A stretch of 64,000 nucleotides of DNA from Saprospiraceae bacterium (lineage in GTDB: Bacteria > Bacteroidota > Bacteroidia > Chitinophagales > Saprospiraceae): positions 98,904-162,903 of the forward strand of contig JABAQQ010000004.1 of NCBI GenBank assembly GCA_019187225.1, read 5' to 3'. Every line of letters begins with the position of its first letter. Position 1 is the first letter of the stretch. Position numbers and translations under genes: made by a program. Shown here piece after piece: positions 51,322 to 59,691 of the stretch. The notes beneath the pieces were generated by a model. That model saw only the letters and a list, made by a program, of their open reading frames with translations, was not told the origin of the DNA and did not search any database.

Positions 51322-54300
51322 ATGAATTCAAACAATCATTCCCGTTCGGCAGCGACGCCTCGCTACGCAGTCCTTCGGAGTTCCATTCTCTTCTGTCTTT
51401 TCTGCCTCATCTTCGACTTACTACAGGGACAAACCCCACCTTGTGGTTTCGATGCCGCCATGCAGTCCGCGTTTCAACAGAACCCGGCTTACAATACCGC
51501 TGTAATCCAGTACGACCAATATTACGCCCAAAACCCCAACCAAGGACAAGGCCCAACCGACGGCACTTACGAAATACCCACCGTTGTCCATATCATCCAC
51601 AACGGTGGGCCGGAAAACATCACCGATGCTCAAGTGTTGGAAGCCATCGCCCAAGCCAATAATCAACTCGCTGGCGGCGAAGGAGGATACAATACCCAAA
51701 TCCAGTTGGTGCTGGCAAAAATTGACCCCGACGGTGATTGCACCAGCGGTATCAACAGGGTACAATATCCTAACCCGGATGCCCAGCTTGGCAACTGGGC
51801 TACTGATATTACTATAAAGAACTTAAGCCGGTGGCCTACTGACAGATACTTGAATATTTGGATTGTACGCTGCATCCTGCCTGACAACGATTGCAACGAC
51901 AATACTGGTGTTTGGGGTTATTCTTATATAGGTACAGCAGGGGTCTCACCTCTGATAGATGGGATTGTTATCGCTCATCGAGCTTTTGGAACTACTGGCA
52001 CTGCAACTGGCAACGAAGTGAACACACTCTCTCACGAGTTTGGGCATTACCTTACACTTTTGCATGTATGGGGTCCGGATAATCTTTCGCCGGGGCAGTC
52101 TACTTGTCATGCCAATGATGTTTGCCTGACAGAAGGCGACCGTTGTTGCGACACGCCACCCATGGGTGGTATCGCGTCAGGTACCTGTGGCACTACTAAT
52201 ACTTGTCATTTGGATGTCCCGGATTTGCCCGACCCGTTGGACAATTATATGAGTTATTCGTTTGACTGCCAGAACAAATTCACTGCCGACCAAACAACAA
52301 GGATGCATTACGCCCTTGACAATAACCGCGCAACCCTTTGGTCAGATGCCAACCAAATCTGCACAGGGATTGGCGGGTACTATGGAGCAAACATTGTCAT
52401 TCATTCAAACACCACCTGGACAACATCAAACCTTCCAAATAACGGCGAGATAACCATCACGGGCAACCTGATTATTGAGCCTGACCTCGCCGCTCCAAAC
52501 ACACCTGTCAAACTAACCATAGGCTCGGGGGTGAAAGTCCATTTTTGCGGACATGGCAGGGCGATTGTCAAACCCAATGCTATCCTTGACCTTTCAGGTA
52601 CGCTGACAAACAGTTGCGGAATGCCTTGGAAGGGTGTAGAGGTATGGGGCAACTCCGCGCAATCTCAAAAATCAACATTGGGTGTCAATGCGCAAGGGCG
52701 GTTGATTGGCAAAACCGGCTCAGTCATCGAGAATGCAGAAATCGGCGCTCAGTTGTGGGGGCCAGACTATTTTACAAATGCTGGCGGCATTATTTTCTGT
52801 AGCGGCACGACCTTCAGAAACAACCGCCGGGCAGTAGAGTTCGCACCTTACCAATGGCCGCTGGCCGGTCAGTTGGGGCAACCAAACAATTACGCCGCTT
52901 CTTTCACAGGTTGTGCTTTTGAGACCAATAATGACTACCCCAATTCGTCGTCATTTGAGGCGTTCCTGTATATTACAGGTGTTCGGGGCATCAACATCAG
53001 CGGCTGCACGTTCAAAAACTTCCAGAACATCAGCGCCACGGAAATCAATGACTACGGTTACGGGATTTTTGCAACCGACGCAGGTTTTCACGTTTCTTCT
53101 TATTGCAACAACCCGATTACCTTCCCCGATAATTGCAACAGTTACACGCATACAGAATTCCAAAATCTTGGTTTTGCCATTTACACAGCCAACGTAGTAG
53201 GCAATCAGCCTTTCAGCGTCCGGCAAGCAAGATTTGAAGACTGTTACTTCGGGATTTACAACAAAGCGGTCAGCCAAGGCACTTTGCTTTTCAACCGTTT
53301 TAAACTCGGCAATGTGCCCAATGCGAACTTGACTTACGACCAGTTTGGGACTTTCTTCGAAAGCGGTATGTCGGGCTTCATTTTCGAGGAAAACACCTTC
53401 GAGAAAAAACAAGGCAATGTGATCAATCCCGTAGGCTCGTACAGCAAAGACCTGGCCTTCTTCAACGGCAATGTGCTGCGCCGAAACAACTACATCGGCA
53501 TCAAATATGCCAACGTTGCAGACCTGACAAATGGCTATATAGACCCGTCTTTCAACATATCCTACGGTCTTCACTACCTCTGCAACACGAACACGGATAT
53601 CACAGAAACAGACTTTTTGGTCAATGCTTCTTCAAACATCAGGCGTGACCAAGGGTTAGAGCAAATGGTTTTCCCTCCGATTTATCGGGCTGCTGGCAAC
53701 AAATTCTCTCAAACAGCAGCTGTTAATCTCCGAGTAATTTCTCTTCCCGGAATCAAGTATTACAAAAATCCTGCTAACCCGCTGGAAAACCCATTGATAT
53801 ACGGTGGATATATTCAGTTCATAGATGCCGACCCTAACGATTGCCCGGAAAACTACTGTGCGCCTCCCTGCAGGACAGAACCGCAGTTGCAAGCATTGAA
53901 AACTACATATTTCTCAAAAAAGGGTCAGTATGAAACAGCCAAGACAGCATACAATGCAGCGGTCGCCGCAGGAAATCAAGCCTTAGCTGATGAAAAAAGC
54001 CATGAAATGGCTGCTCTTCGCTATACTATGGACACGGCGGCTTTCATGGTTACTTTGCACTTGCTGTACGATACTTTGACCTTCAACCGCGACACGCTTC
54101 GGGTCTGGTACAGCCGGATGAACACACCGGCTGCGCAGTTCCAGTTAGCGAGAGACTACCTCGCCAATGGGATGACTACAGAGGCGGCCAGCACCCTCTC
54201 TCAGTCTGCCCAACTTTTTGGGCTGAACAGTGAAGATGCTACAGACCATACCAACCTAACGAATATTGTCAACTTGATTGGTACACAATCGGTGTACAAC

Positions 54301-54732
54301 CTGAACAGCCAAACGCTCTCCGCACTTAATTCCTACACTTCCGGGGATGGTTTGGAAGCGGCTGTTTTCGCCCAAAACATCAAGGCGATGTACGGCGAAT
54401 ACTTCCCGCCCCGTTACCAACTGCCCGAGGGAGGAGAACGCGGCGACATTGGTGAGGAAACAAAATCTGACAGTCACTTGGCTCTTGTTGTGTCGCCCAA
54501 CCCAGCGTCGGGCTTTGTGAACTTCGCCCTCAAAGGTGCTGACAACGAACAAGGTGTCGCACACATGACCGTCGTGGACAACTACGGAAGAACCGTATGG
54601 CAGCATCACCTGCCTGCGGGAGAGCAGCAGTTCACTTGGGTCGCTAACGTGCCCTCAGGTGTCTATGTCTATCGCCTGACCTTTGGCGACAAAGCGCCAA
54701 TCCTCACGGGGAAAATCGTCATCGTGAAATAA
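51322..54732 (+). CDS. M43-like metalloprotease with beta-helix and T9SS sorting domain, cassette copy 2
   Basis: 1,136 residues. Long signal region with a hydrophobic core SSILFCLFCLIFDLLQG. The protease domain contains YEIPTVVHIIHNGGPENITD, then HEFGHYLTLLHVWG and a Met-turn DNYMSYSFDC. The family's HExxHxxGxxH reads HEFGHYLTLLH here, with Thr instead of Gly. Beta-helix-like turns follow (IVIHSNTTWTTSNLPNNGEI, KGVEVWGNSAQSQKSTLGVN, GIIFCSGTTFRNNRRAVEFA, GINISGCTFKNFQNISATE), then a helical segment (AAVAAGNQALADEKSHEMAA) and a type A sorting domain (LVVSPNPASGFVNFALKGAD, GVYVYRLTFGDKAPILTGKI). Paralogue of the frameshifted protein at 24577-27700, with the same domain order. Start chosen at MNSNNHSRS, the last ATG before the hydrophobic core. 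Confidence 0.87.
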   Translation: MNSNNHSRSAATPRYAVLRSSILFCLFCLIFDLLQGQTPPCGFDAAMQSAFQQNPAYNTAVIQYDQYYAQNPNQGQGPTDGTYEIPTVVHIIHNGGPENITDAQVLEAIAQANNQLAGGEGGYNTQIQLVLAKIDPDGDCTSGINRVQYPNPDAQLGNWATDITIKNLSRWPTDRYLNIWIVRCILPDNDCNDNTGVWGYSYIGTAGVSPLIDGIVIAHRAFGTTGTATGNEVNTLSHEFGHYLTLLHVWGPDNLSPGQSTCHANDVCLTEGDRCCDTPPMGGIASGTCGTTNTCHLDVPDLPDPLDNYMSYSFDCQNKFTADQTTRMHYALDNNRATLWSDANQICTGIGGYYGANIVIHSNTTWTTSNLPNNGEITITGNLIIEPDLAAPNTPVKLTIGSGVKVHFCGHGRAIVKPNAILDLSGTLTNSCGMPWKGVEVWGNSAQSQKSTLGVNAQGRLIGKTGSVIENAEIGAQLWGPDYFTNAGGIIFCSGTTFRNNRRAVEFAPYQWPLAGQLGQPNNYAASFTGCAFETNNDYPNSSSFEAFLYITGVRGINISGCTFKNFQNISATEINDYGYGIFATDAGFHVSSYCNNPITFPDNCNSYTHTEFQNLGFAIYTANVVGNQPFSVRQARFEDCYFGIYNKAVSQGTLLFNRFKLGNVPNANLTYDQFGTFFESGMSGFIFEENTFEKKQGNVINPVGSYSKDLAFFNGNVLRRNNYIGIKYANVADLTNGYIDPSFNISYGLHYLCNTNTDITETDFLVNASSNIRRDQGLEQMVFPPIYRAAGNKFSQTAAVNLRVISLPGIKYYKNPANPLENPLIYGGYIQFIDADPNDCPENYCAPPCRTEPQLQALKTTYFSKKGQYETAKTAYNAAVAAGNQALADEKSHEMAALRYTMDTAAFMVTLHLLYDTLTFNRDTLRVWYSRMNTPAAQFQLARDYLANGMTTEAASTLSQSAQLFGLNSEDATDHTNLTNIVNLIGTQSVYNLNSQTLSALNSYTSGDGLEAAVFAQNIKAMYGEYFPPRYQLPEGGERGDIGEETKSDSHLALVVSPNPASGFVNFALKGADNEQGVAHMTVVDNYGRTVWQHHLPAGEQQFTWVANVPSGVYVYRLTFGDKAPILTGKIVIVK

Positions 54733-54747
54733 ACAAATCTATTAATC

Positions 54748-54779
54748 GCCCGTGGGCTGCCATTCGGCAGCCCACGGGC
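54748..54779 (+). terminator. Intrinsic terminator inside cassette 2
   Basis: GCCCGTGGGCTGCC and GGCAGCCCACGGGC form a perfect 14-bp GC-rich stem with the loop ATTC, followed by TAATTTTTTC. Lies between the two cassette genes, 13 bases before the next ATG. Confidence 0.92.
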
Positions 54780-54792
54780 TAATTTTTTCGCT

Positions 54793-56307
54793 ATGAAAAA
54801 CCTGCTTATTATCGTTTCAATATTGATTTCCATTAAAGCCAATGCTCAAACAGGCTTCAACAAAACCTACGGCTTCGAACCGGACCTTATCAGTGCGTCG
54901 TTCATGAACGTTTTGCTGGACAATGACACCATCGTTTTGTTCGGCAATGGATTTAAGTCAACGCCCCCTTACCATCAGGGCCTATTATTTGTAAAAATGG
55001 ACACCTTTGGAAATGTCCTGCTTCAGAAGTTTTATTCCGCGCCAGATATGGATGACTATGTCTCGGCACCCAATTACGAAATAATCAAGACAACCGACGG
55101 CGGTTATCTTTTGATACAAAACACCTACGTTGGAAGGGAAGGAGTGCTTATCAAGTTGTCGCACGAGGGCGACATGGAGTTTTACAAAAAATACCCCCCA
55201 GCGCTTACTTCTGGCTACCGCAAGGTGTTGGAGTTGGAGGATGGGTACCTGATATCAGGCTATCTACAGATGCCGGATTATGATAATGATATTTTCGTAA
55301 TGAAGACTGATAAACAAGGCAACACAATATGGCAAAAAATGTATGGAGAGCCAAGCGCCATAGACATTATGGGCAGCCTCGTCAAAGTGAACGATAATCT
55401 TTTCGCTGTTGGCTCAAGCCAAGCGTCAAAAGATTTACCTGTCTCAACCTCTTGGGGCAAAAGCCGGATTTTTACTATTGATAGTATGGGAAATGTCGTT
55501 GATGATTGGTTTGGAGAAGAAAACAAGGAAAGGGGCATTGTCGGGCTTAACAAATTGCCTGATGGCTGGCTATATGCCTCAGCTACTTATGAAGTGCTGA
55601 GTCCTGTAGATTGGGGGAGTTACTGCAAAATCGTCCGGCGCGATGAAGATTATAATCTGATATGGGAAAAGGTTGTGAGTACGACAGCATATTATGTCAA
55701 TGTAATGGTGGACATCAAACCTACACCCGATGGCAACTGGGTTGCAGTGGGCAGGTGGGTAACTCCCCCTCCCCTTCCTCCTTCGCCTCCCGGAGGACAA
55801 TACCTTCCAGCCTTTACCTACAAATTCACGACTGATGGAGACAGCCTTTGGAGCAGGCAAGACACCATTTTCTGGGAAACAGACTCATCAACATGGTGCG
55901 CCTCCCCTGCATTCACTGGCGGAGTTGGGACACTATCCAGCGGGAGCATTGTCGTAGTTGGCTACACGGACAGGCTTTGTGTGCTACCGGAGCGTTCGTT
56001 TGGGTGGGTAGTGAAAATGTCGAAAGACGGCTGCATGGACACGCTTTGCGTCACGACGGGTCTCGAAATTCTGCCTTTTGTTAAAGATGATATTTTGGTA
56101 TATCCCAATCCTACGAGCGGGCTTGTGACGATTGATAATTGTCAAGATTGCATAGTAGATGTGTTTGATGCTTTGGGCAACTTAATGCAACATCAGCAAG
56201 ACTTAGCCAGGCAAGTTGACTTGTCGAACTTTCCAAATGGAGTATATGTGGTCAGGATGTCAAATGGAAAAGCAAATTGGAGTAAAAAGGTAGTCAAAAA
56301 TCGCTAA
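54793..56307 (+). CDS. T9SS-secreted beta-propeller-like protein, cassette copy 2
   Basis: 504 residues. Signal peptide MKNLLIIVSILISIKANAQ. Repeats with the pattern KTTDGGYLLIQNT, ELEDGYLISGYL, KTDKQGNTIWQKMYG and DSMGNVVDDW match the same positions as in the 500-residue paralogue at 23010-24512. A proline-rich insert TPPPLPPSPPGG (near residue 327) is special to this copy. The end is GCMDTLCVTTG followed by a type A sorting domain (ILVYPNPTSGLVTIDN, VDVFDALGNLMQ, NGVYVVRMSNGKANWSKKVV). Its gene follows the metalloprotease gene, as in cassette 1, after an intrinsic terminator. Confidence 0.85.
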   Translation: MKNLLIIVSILISIKANAQTGFNKTYGFEPDLISASFMNVLLDNDTIVLFGNGFKSTPPYHQGLLFVKMDTFGNVLLQKFYSAPDMDDYVSAPNYEIIKTTDGGYLLIQNTYVGREGVLIKLSHEGDMEFYKKYPPALTSGYRKVLELEDGYLISGYLQMPDYDNDIFVMKTDKQGNTIWQKMYGEPSAIDIMGSLVKVNDNLFAVGSSQASKDLPVSTSWGKSRIFTIDSMGNVVDDWFGEENKERGIVGLNKLPDGWLYASATYEVLSPVDWGSYCKIVRRDEDYNLIWEKVVSTTAYYVNVMVDIKPTPDGNWVAVGRWVTPPPLPPSPPGGQYLPAFTYKFTTDGDSLWSRQDTIFWETDSSTWCASPAFTGGVGTLSSGSIVVVGYTDRLCVLPERSFGWVVKMSKDGCMDTLCVTTGLEILPFVKDDILVYPNPTSGLVTIDNCQDCIVDVFDALGNLMQHQQDLARQVDLSNFPNGVYVVRMSNGKANWSKKVVKNR

Positions 56308-56321
56308 CTGCCAATGATGGG

Positions 56322-56792
56322 TCACCCATTATGATACGGTTCATTTTTCAAAATGGTCATGGCGCGGTAGAGTTGCTCAAAGAAAAAGAGCCGCACCATC
56401 TGGTGGCTGAAAGTAAGTCGTGACAATGCCAGCGATTCGTTGGCACGGGCGTAAACATCGGGCGAAAATCCGAAAGCGCCGCCAATCAAAAAAATCAACC
56501 GGCGGTTTGAGGCGTTCAGCCGGCGTTCGAGCCAACGCGACAATTCCACAGAAGTGAACTCCTGTCCCCGCTCGTCGAGCAACACGAGGTAATCGTCGGA
56601 ATGGAGTTTGGAGAGCAGCATTTTGCCTTCTTCTTCCCTGGTTCTCGCTCCGTCGGTGGTTTTTATTTTTACATCCGGCAGTACGGTCCATTGGAACGGC
56701 AGGTAATTCCTGATCCGTTTCTCAAAGATTTCAATGCCCGTTTCCAGGTACTTTTCCGATGTTTTGCCGATGGCCCAAAGCTCGATTTTCAT
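56322..56792 (-). CDS. rlmH: 23S rRNA (pseudouridine1915-N3)-methyltransferase RlmH
   Basis: 156 residues, the family's size. SPOUT-type methyltransferase that modifies pseudouridine 1915 of 23S rRNA in helix 69. The hallmark C-terminal half is FLIGGAFGFSPDVYARANES, LSRLTFSHQMVRLFFFEQLYRAMTILKNEPYHNG, with the knotted SAM site; DYLVLLDERGQEFTSVELSR is the conserved middle. Start MKIELWAIGKT is standard; the open frame upstream consists of the TTGGACATTGGATGG word repeat. The stop is 12 bases from the convergent cassette gene. Confidence 0.96.
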   Translation of the reverse strand: MKIELWAIGKTSEKYLETGIEIFEKRIRNYLPFQWTVLPDVKIKTTDGARTREEEGKMLLSKLHSDDYLVLLDERGQEFTSVELSRWLERRLNASNRRLIFLIGGAFGFSPDVYARANESLALSRLTFSHQMVRLFFFEQLYRAMTILKNEPYHNG

Positions 56793-56877
56793 AGTTGCCG
56801 GACATTGGATGGTTGGATGGTCGGACGTTGGACATTGGATGGTTGGACGTTGGAAGAAGTCAAACATCCATTAGTCA
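56793..56877. repeat. TTGGACATTGGATGG word spacer between SWIM and rlmH genes
   Basis: Units GGACATTGGATGGTTGGA, TGGTCGGACGTTGGACATT and GGTTGGACGTTGG (56801-56855), then the partly inverted TCAAACATCCATTAGTCAAACG. The upstream SWIM gene ends MDV-stop with ATGGACGTTTGA, which is itself one of the words, so the stop codon belongs to the repeat. The other end lies nine bases from the rlmH ATG. Confidence 0.82.
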
Positions 56878-58578
56878 AACGTCCATTGTCAGCAATGTCT
56901 TTCTTTTCGATTTCGGAAACAATTCCGCCAGTTCTTCCGGCAGGGAAGGCCGGTCGCCAAAACGGGCAGCGAGCGCGCGGATGATGTTAATTACCAGTTG
57001 TGATTCGCCCTTTTGCATCAGTCCGGCAAGGCTCTCCCGAACATGATCGGAAGCCGGTCGCCCGAAGTGTTCGACGAGATAAGCGGACAACAATTCGACA
57101 TAACGATCCTGGACGAAGGGTTTGTCTTCCGGCAAAAACAGGTTTTCGTAAATCTGAAATTGCTTTAGGTCTCCCTGTTTTTCAAGCAGTTGAGCCAATT
57201 CCGCCTTTTGTCCTTCCGCAGCCAGCACCACTGCGATCATACGTTCATCGCCCCGCTTGTGCAGTTCGCTGAGCCTGCGTTTGAGTTCCGATTGCCAATC
57301 CTTTCCGGCAATGTGTTTGATCTCTCCGTAGTATTCAAAATTACCGCTTTGCAAAAAACGCTGCCACAACAGGTTGATCTGGCGGGCCGGATCGCCGCCG
57401 GTTCGCGCAATAGCAAGCAGGGTATCCTCCAATTCGCGGCGCTGACCGATCGTGAATTTAATTTGGGGTAAAAAATACTCGCCGGCTCTGAATGCAGCCT
57501 CCGAACATCGGGCCTGGGCCAGGACGACAATAGCATCCCGAATGACTGCTGGTTTGGCGGCATACTCCTCCAGCACACGGATAACGGCCTCCGGGCTGTT
57601 GCGCCTCGCCAGGGCGCCGATAAACAAATGCAGGATGAACGGAGACACAGGGCTGGGTGCGTGATCGAACACATGGCTGATGCGCCGGAATTTGTCTTCC
57701 TTTGTTGCTTCCCGGCTCAGGAACAACAACACAGGCACGGTCATTTCAGATGGGAAATGTCCTTGTTCCGCTATGCCGAGCACGAGATGCCAGGCATTTT
57801 CGCGCAATTCGGGCGACACGGGTTCGTCCTGTAGTTTTGCCAAATGGTAAAACGCATTTTGGCATTGCTGGAGCAATTGCAGCCGTTTCTGACCTTCTAA
57901 TTTCGACAACAGCGGATTGACCTTTTGTAAAATGGTGGCAGCAAGCTGAAAGCAGGTCGGATAATTGTGTTCTTCGATAGCAAGGGAAAGTTGTTTGTTC
58001 AGGTCTTCCAGCGTCGTGCGCAGGCGCCGGAAATCAGGATCGCGGAAACTTTTATCGGCCGGACTTTTGGGTATCACGGAATCCAATACCAGCGCAAAAG
58101 GATTTTCGGCGTTCGATACCGCTCCGGCAAACCAGGTTTTTAATGTGAGGGCGAAATCGCGGTCGCGGCGGGCGTACTCCTGCACAAAATTGGCAAGGGC
58201 TTCGGGAGTGGCGTGATCCAGCACATTCGCAACGGTGATCCGGCTGAGTTCGGTGCCGGCACGTTCTTCGGCCCGCGCCTTCCGTTCTTCCTGTTTTTGT
58301 TCGAGAAATTGCCGCAATTTGAGCAGTGCTGCGGCTATATGAGGGCACATCAAGCGGCGGCCTTCCGTCCAGCATTCGCAGGTGAACGCTTTGATCTTGT
58401 GGGGAGTAATAATAGTCTCCACCTCGAAAGTACCGTCTGTACCTTCCACAGATGCTACCCAAAAGTGTTTCTCCACCTCGCGCAGGGCTTTCACTCCCCC
58501 GGCCTGTACAATGTCGTCGGCCGCCGCCCAGGTCGTAGCGCTGATGTGATGTTCAAAATCTTTGAGCCAGAGTTTCAT
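56875..58578 (-). CDS. SWIM zinc-finger protein
   Basis: 567 residues. The N-terminal 100 residues hold a SWIM zinc finger, ITPHKIKAFTCECWTEGRRLMCPHIAAALLKLRQF (C-x-C-x9-C-x-H), as found in bacterial SWI2/SNF2-associated and stand-alone proteins. The rest is helical with repeat-like segments (LALVLDSVIPKSPADKSFRD, LLQQCQNAFYHLAKLQDEPV, VVLAAEGQKAELAQLLEKQG). Cytoplasmic; a nucleic-acid- or protein-binding role is likely from the finger, but nothing more can be said. The last codons belong to a word repeat. Confidence 0.82.
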   Translation of the reverse strand: MKLWLKDFEHHISATTWAAADDIVQAGGVKALREVEKHFWVASVEGTDGTFEVETIITPHKIKAFTCECWTEGRRLMCPHIAAALLKLRQFLEQKQEERKARAEERAGTELSRITVANVLDHATPEALANFVQEYARRDRDFALTLKTWFAGAVSNAENPFALVLDSVIPKSPADKSFRDPDFRRLRTTLEDLNKQLSLAIEEHNYPTCFQLAATILQKVNPLLSKLEGQKRLQLLQQCQNAFYHLAKLQDEPVSPELRENAWHLVLGIAEQGHFPSEMTVPVLLFLSREATKEDKFRRISHVFDHAPSPVSPFILHLFIGALARRNSPEAVIRVLEEYAAKPAVIRDAIVVLAQARCSEAAFRAGEYFLPQIKFTIGQRRELEDTLLAIARTGGDPARQINLLWQRFLQSGNFEYYGEIKHIAGKDWQSELKRRLSELHKRGDERMIAVVLAAEGQKAELAQLLEKQGDLKQFQIYENLFLPEDKPFVQDRYVELLSAYLVEHFGRPASDHVRESLAGLMQKGESQLVINIIRALAARFGDRPSLPEELAELFPKSKRKTLLTMDV

Positions 58579-58676
58579 ATATCATCATTGCATCACTGCT
58601 GCGTCGTTATTGCAACAAAATTCCGCAGAAGCAAACATCAAATGTAGGCTGTTCTTTTTTATTCATCAAAGTTTTA

Positions 58677-58701
58677 ACAGGGTCTCATTGTACAACCCTG
58701 T
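58677..58701. terminator. Short hairpin before sixA-like gene
   Basis: ACAGGGT-n11-ACCCTGT, perfect 7-bp stem. There is no T-run on the plus side; on the minus strand the flank is AAAACTTTG. Weak terminator or operator; low certainty. Confidence 0.35.
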
Positions 58702-58743
58702 GAGAAATGACGAATGACCAACGACGATAAATGACGAATAAAC

Positions 58744-58751
58744 TATTTTTG
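58744..58751 (+). promoter_or_regulatory. -7 promoter box TATTTTTG of sixA-like gene
   Basis: Perfect TAnnTTTG ending only five bases before the ATG, which suggests a leaderless transcript. Confidence 0.5.
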
Positions 58752-58756
58752 CCTCC

Positions 58757-59251
58757 ATGCGAACACTTTTTCTCATCCGTCACGCCAAATCGAGTTGGGA
58801 CAACCCGGGATTGCGCGATTTCAACCGCCCGCTGAACGAGCGCGGCCTGCACGATGCTCCCAAAATGGCAAAATTACTGGCAAAAAAAGGCGTAAAGCCC
58901 GATCTCCTGCTTAGCAGCCCGGCCAAACGGGCCATCACGACCGCTCATTTTTTTGCCGAAGCCTTCGGCCTGGAAGCAGACGACGTGGTGCAGGAACAGG
59001 AAATTTACGAAGCTGCCGTCAGCGACATCCTGAATATCGTCAATAATCTCCCCGATTCCGCCCAATCGGTGATGCTGTTTGGCCACAATCCGACCCTGAC
59101 GGATGTGGCGAACCGTTTTTCCGATCAATATATTGACAACATTCCGACCTGCGGCATCGTTCTGATCGAATCGGAAGCAGATTCCTGGAAGGCGTTTTCT
59201 GAGGGAAACGCCGCCGTGAAAAAGATTTTTTTCCCGAAAGAGGTTTTATGA
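58757..59251 (+). CDS. sixA: SixA-like histidine phosphatase
   Basis: 164 residues, one histidine phosphatase domain. The RHG motif is in the N-terminal LFLIRHAKSSWDNPGLRDFN; further conserved parts are RPLNERGLHDAPKMAKLLAK, LLLSSPAKRAITTAHFFAE, the acid YEAAVSDILNIVNNLPDSAQ and the second His in MLFGHNPTLTDVANRFS. SixA removes phosphate from phosphohistidine on HPt domains or PTS protein NPr; related bacterial proteins may act on small molecules. The stop overlaps the next ATG by four bases (ATGA), so translation is coupled. Confidence 0.92.
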   Translation: MRTLFLIRHAKSSWDNPGLRDFNRPLNERGLHDAPKMAKLLAKKGVKPDLLLSSPAKRAITTAHFFAEAFGLEADDVVQEQEIYEAAVSDILNIVNNLPDSAQSVMLFGHNPTLTDVANRFSDQYIDNIPTCGIVLIESEADSWKAFSEGNAAVKKIFFPKEVL

Positions 59252-59571
59252 AGAGGTTATCGGTTATCGGTTTTTGGTTATCGTTTGCGTTGTTTCTTTC
59301 CTGCAAGGAAAAAACGGAACAGCCTGCGTTGCCGGATGAACAGATCAGCAAGATCATGGCAGATCTATTCGTAGCGGAAGCGGCTACGAACGGCCTGACA
59401 GGTTACACCAAAGACAGCCTGATGCAGGTTTATTTCAAACAGGTGCTGGAAATGCACAAAGTGACCAAAGAAGCATATGAAAAAGAATTGCGGCTGCGCA
59501 TCCACGACCTGAAGCGGATGGAAGCGATTGTAAAAGACGCGGAGGCTTTGCTGGAGACGGGGAAAAAATGA
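59248..59571 (+). CDS. DUF4296 lipoprotein
   Basis: 107 residues. Lipoprotein signal MKRLSVIGFWLSFALFLSCKEK with the lipid Cys. The mature part, PDEQISKIMADLFVAEAATN, SLMQVYFKQVLEMHKVTKEAYEKELRLRIHD, is the DUF4296 helical domain found in Bacteroidota lipoproteins. Function not known; it should sit on the outer membrane, facing the periplasm. ATGA overlap with the sixA-like gene puts both in one operon. Confidence 0.88.
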   Translation: MKRLSVIGFWLSFALFLSCKEKTEQPALPDEQISKIMADLFVAEAATNGLTGYTKDSLMQVYFKQVLEMHKVTKEAYEKELRLRIHDLKRMEAIVKDAEALLETGKK

Positions 59572-59691
59572 AGAAACATACTCTTTTCTGAGGGCTCTCA
59601 CACTTTTTTGATTGACGAAAAACAGGTTGCATGATTGAAGATTGTTGATGCAATTTATTGATCGTTATTCGATCCGCAGGATTCCGGATTT

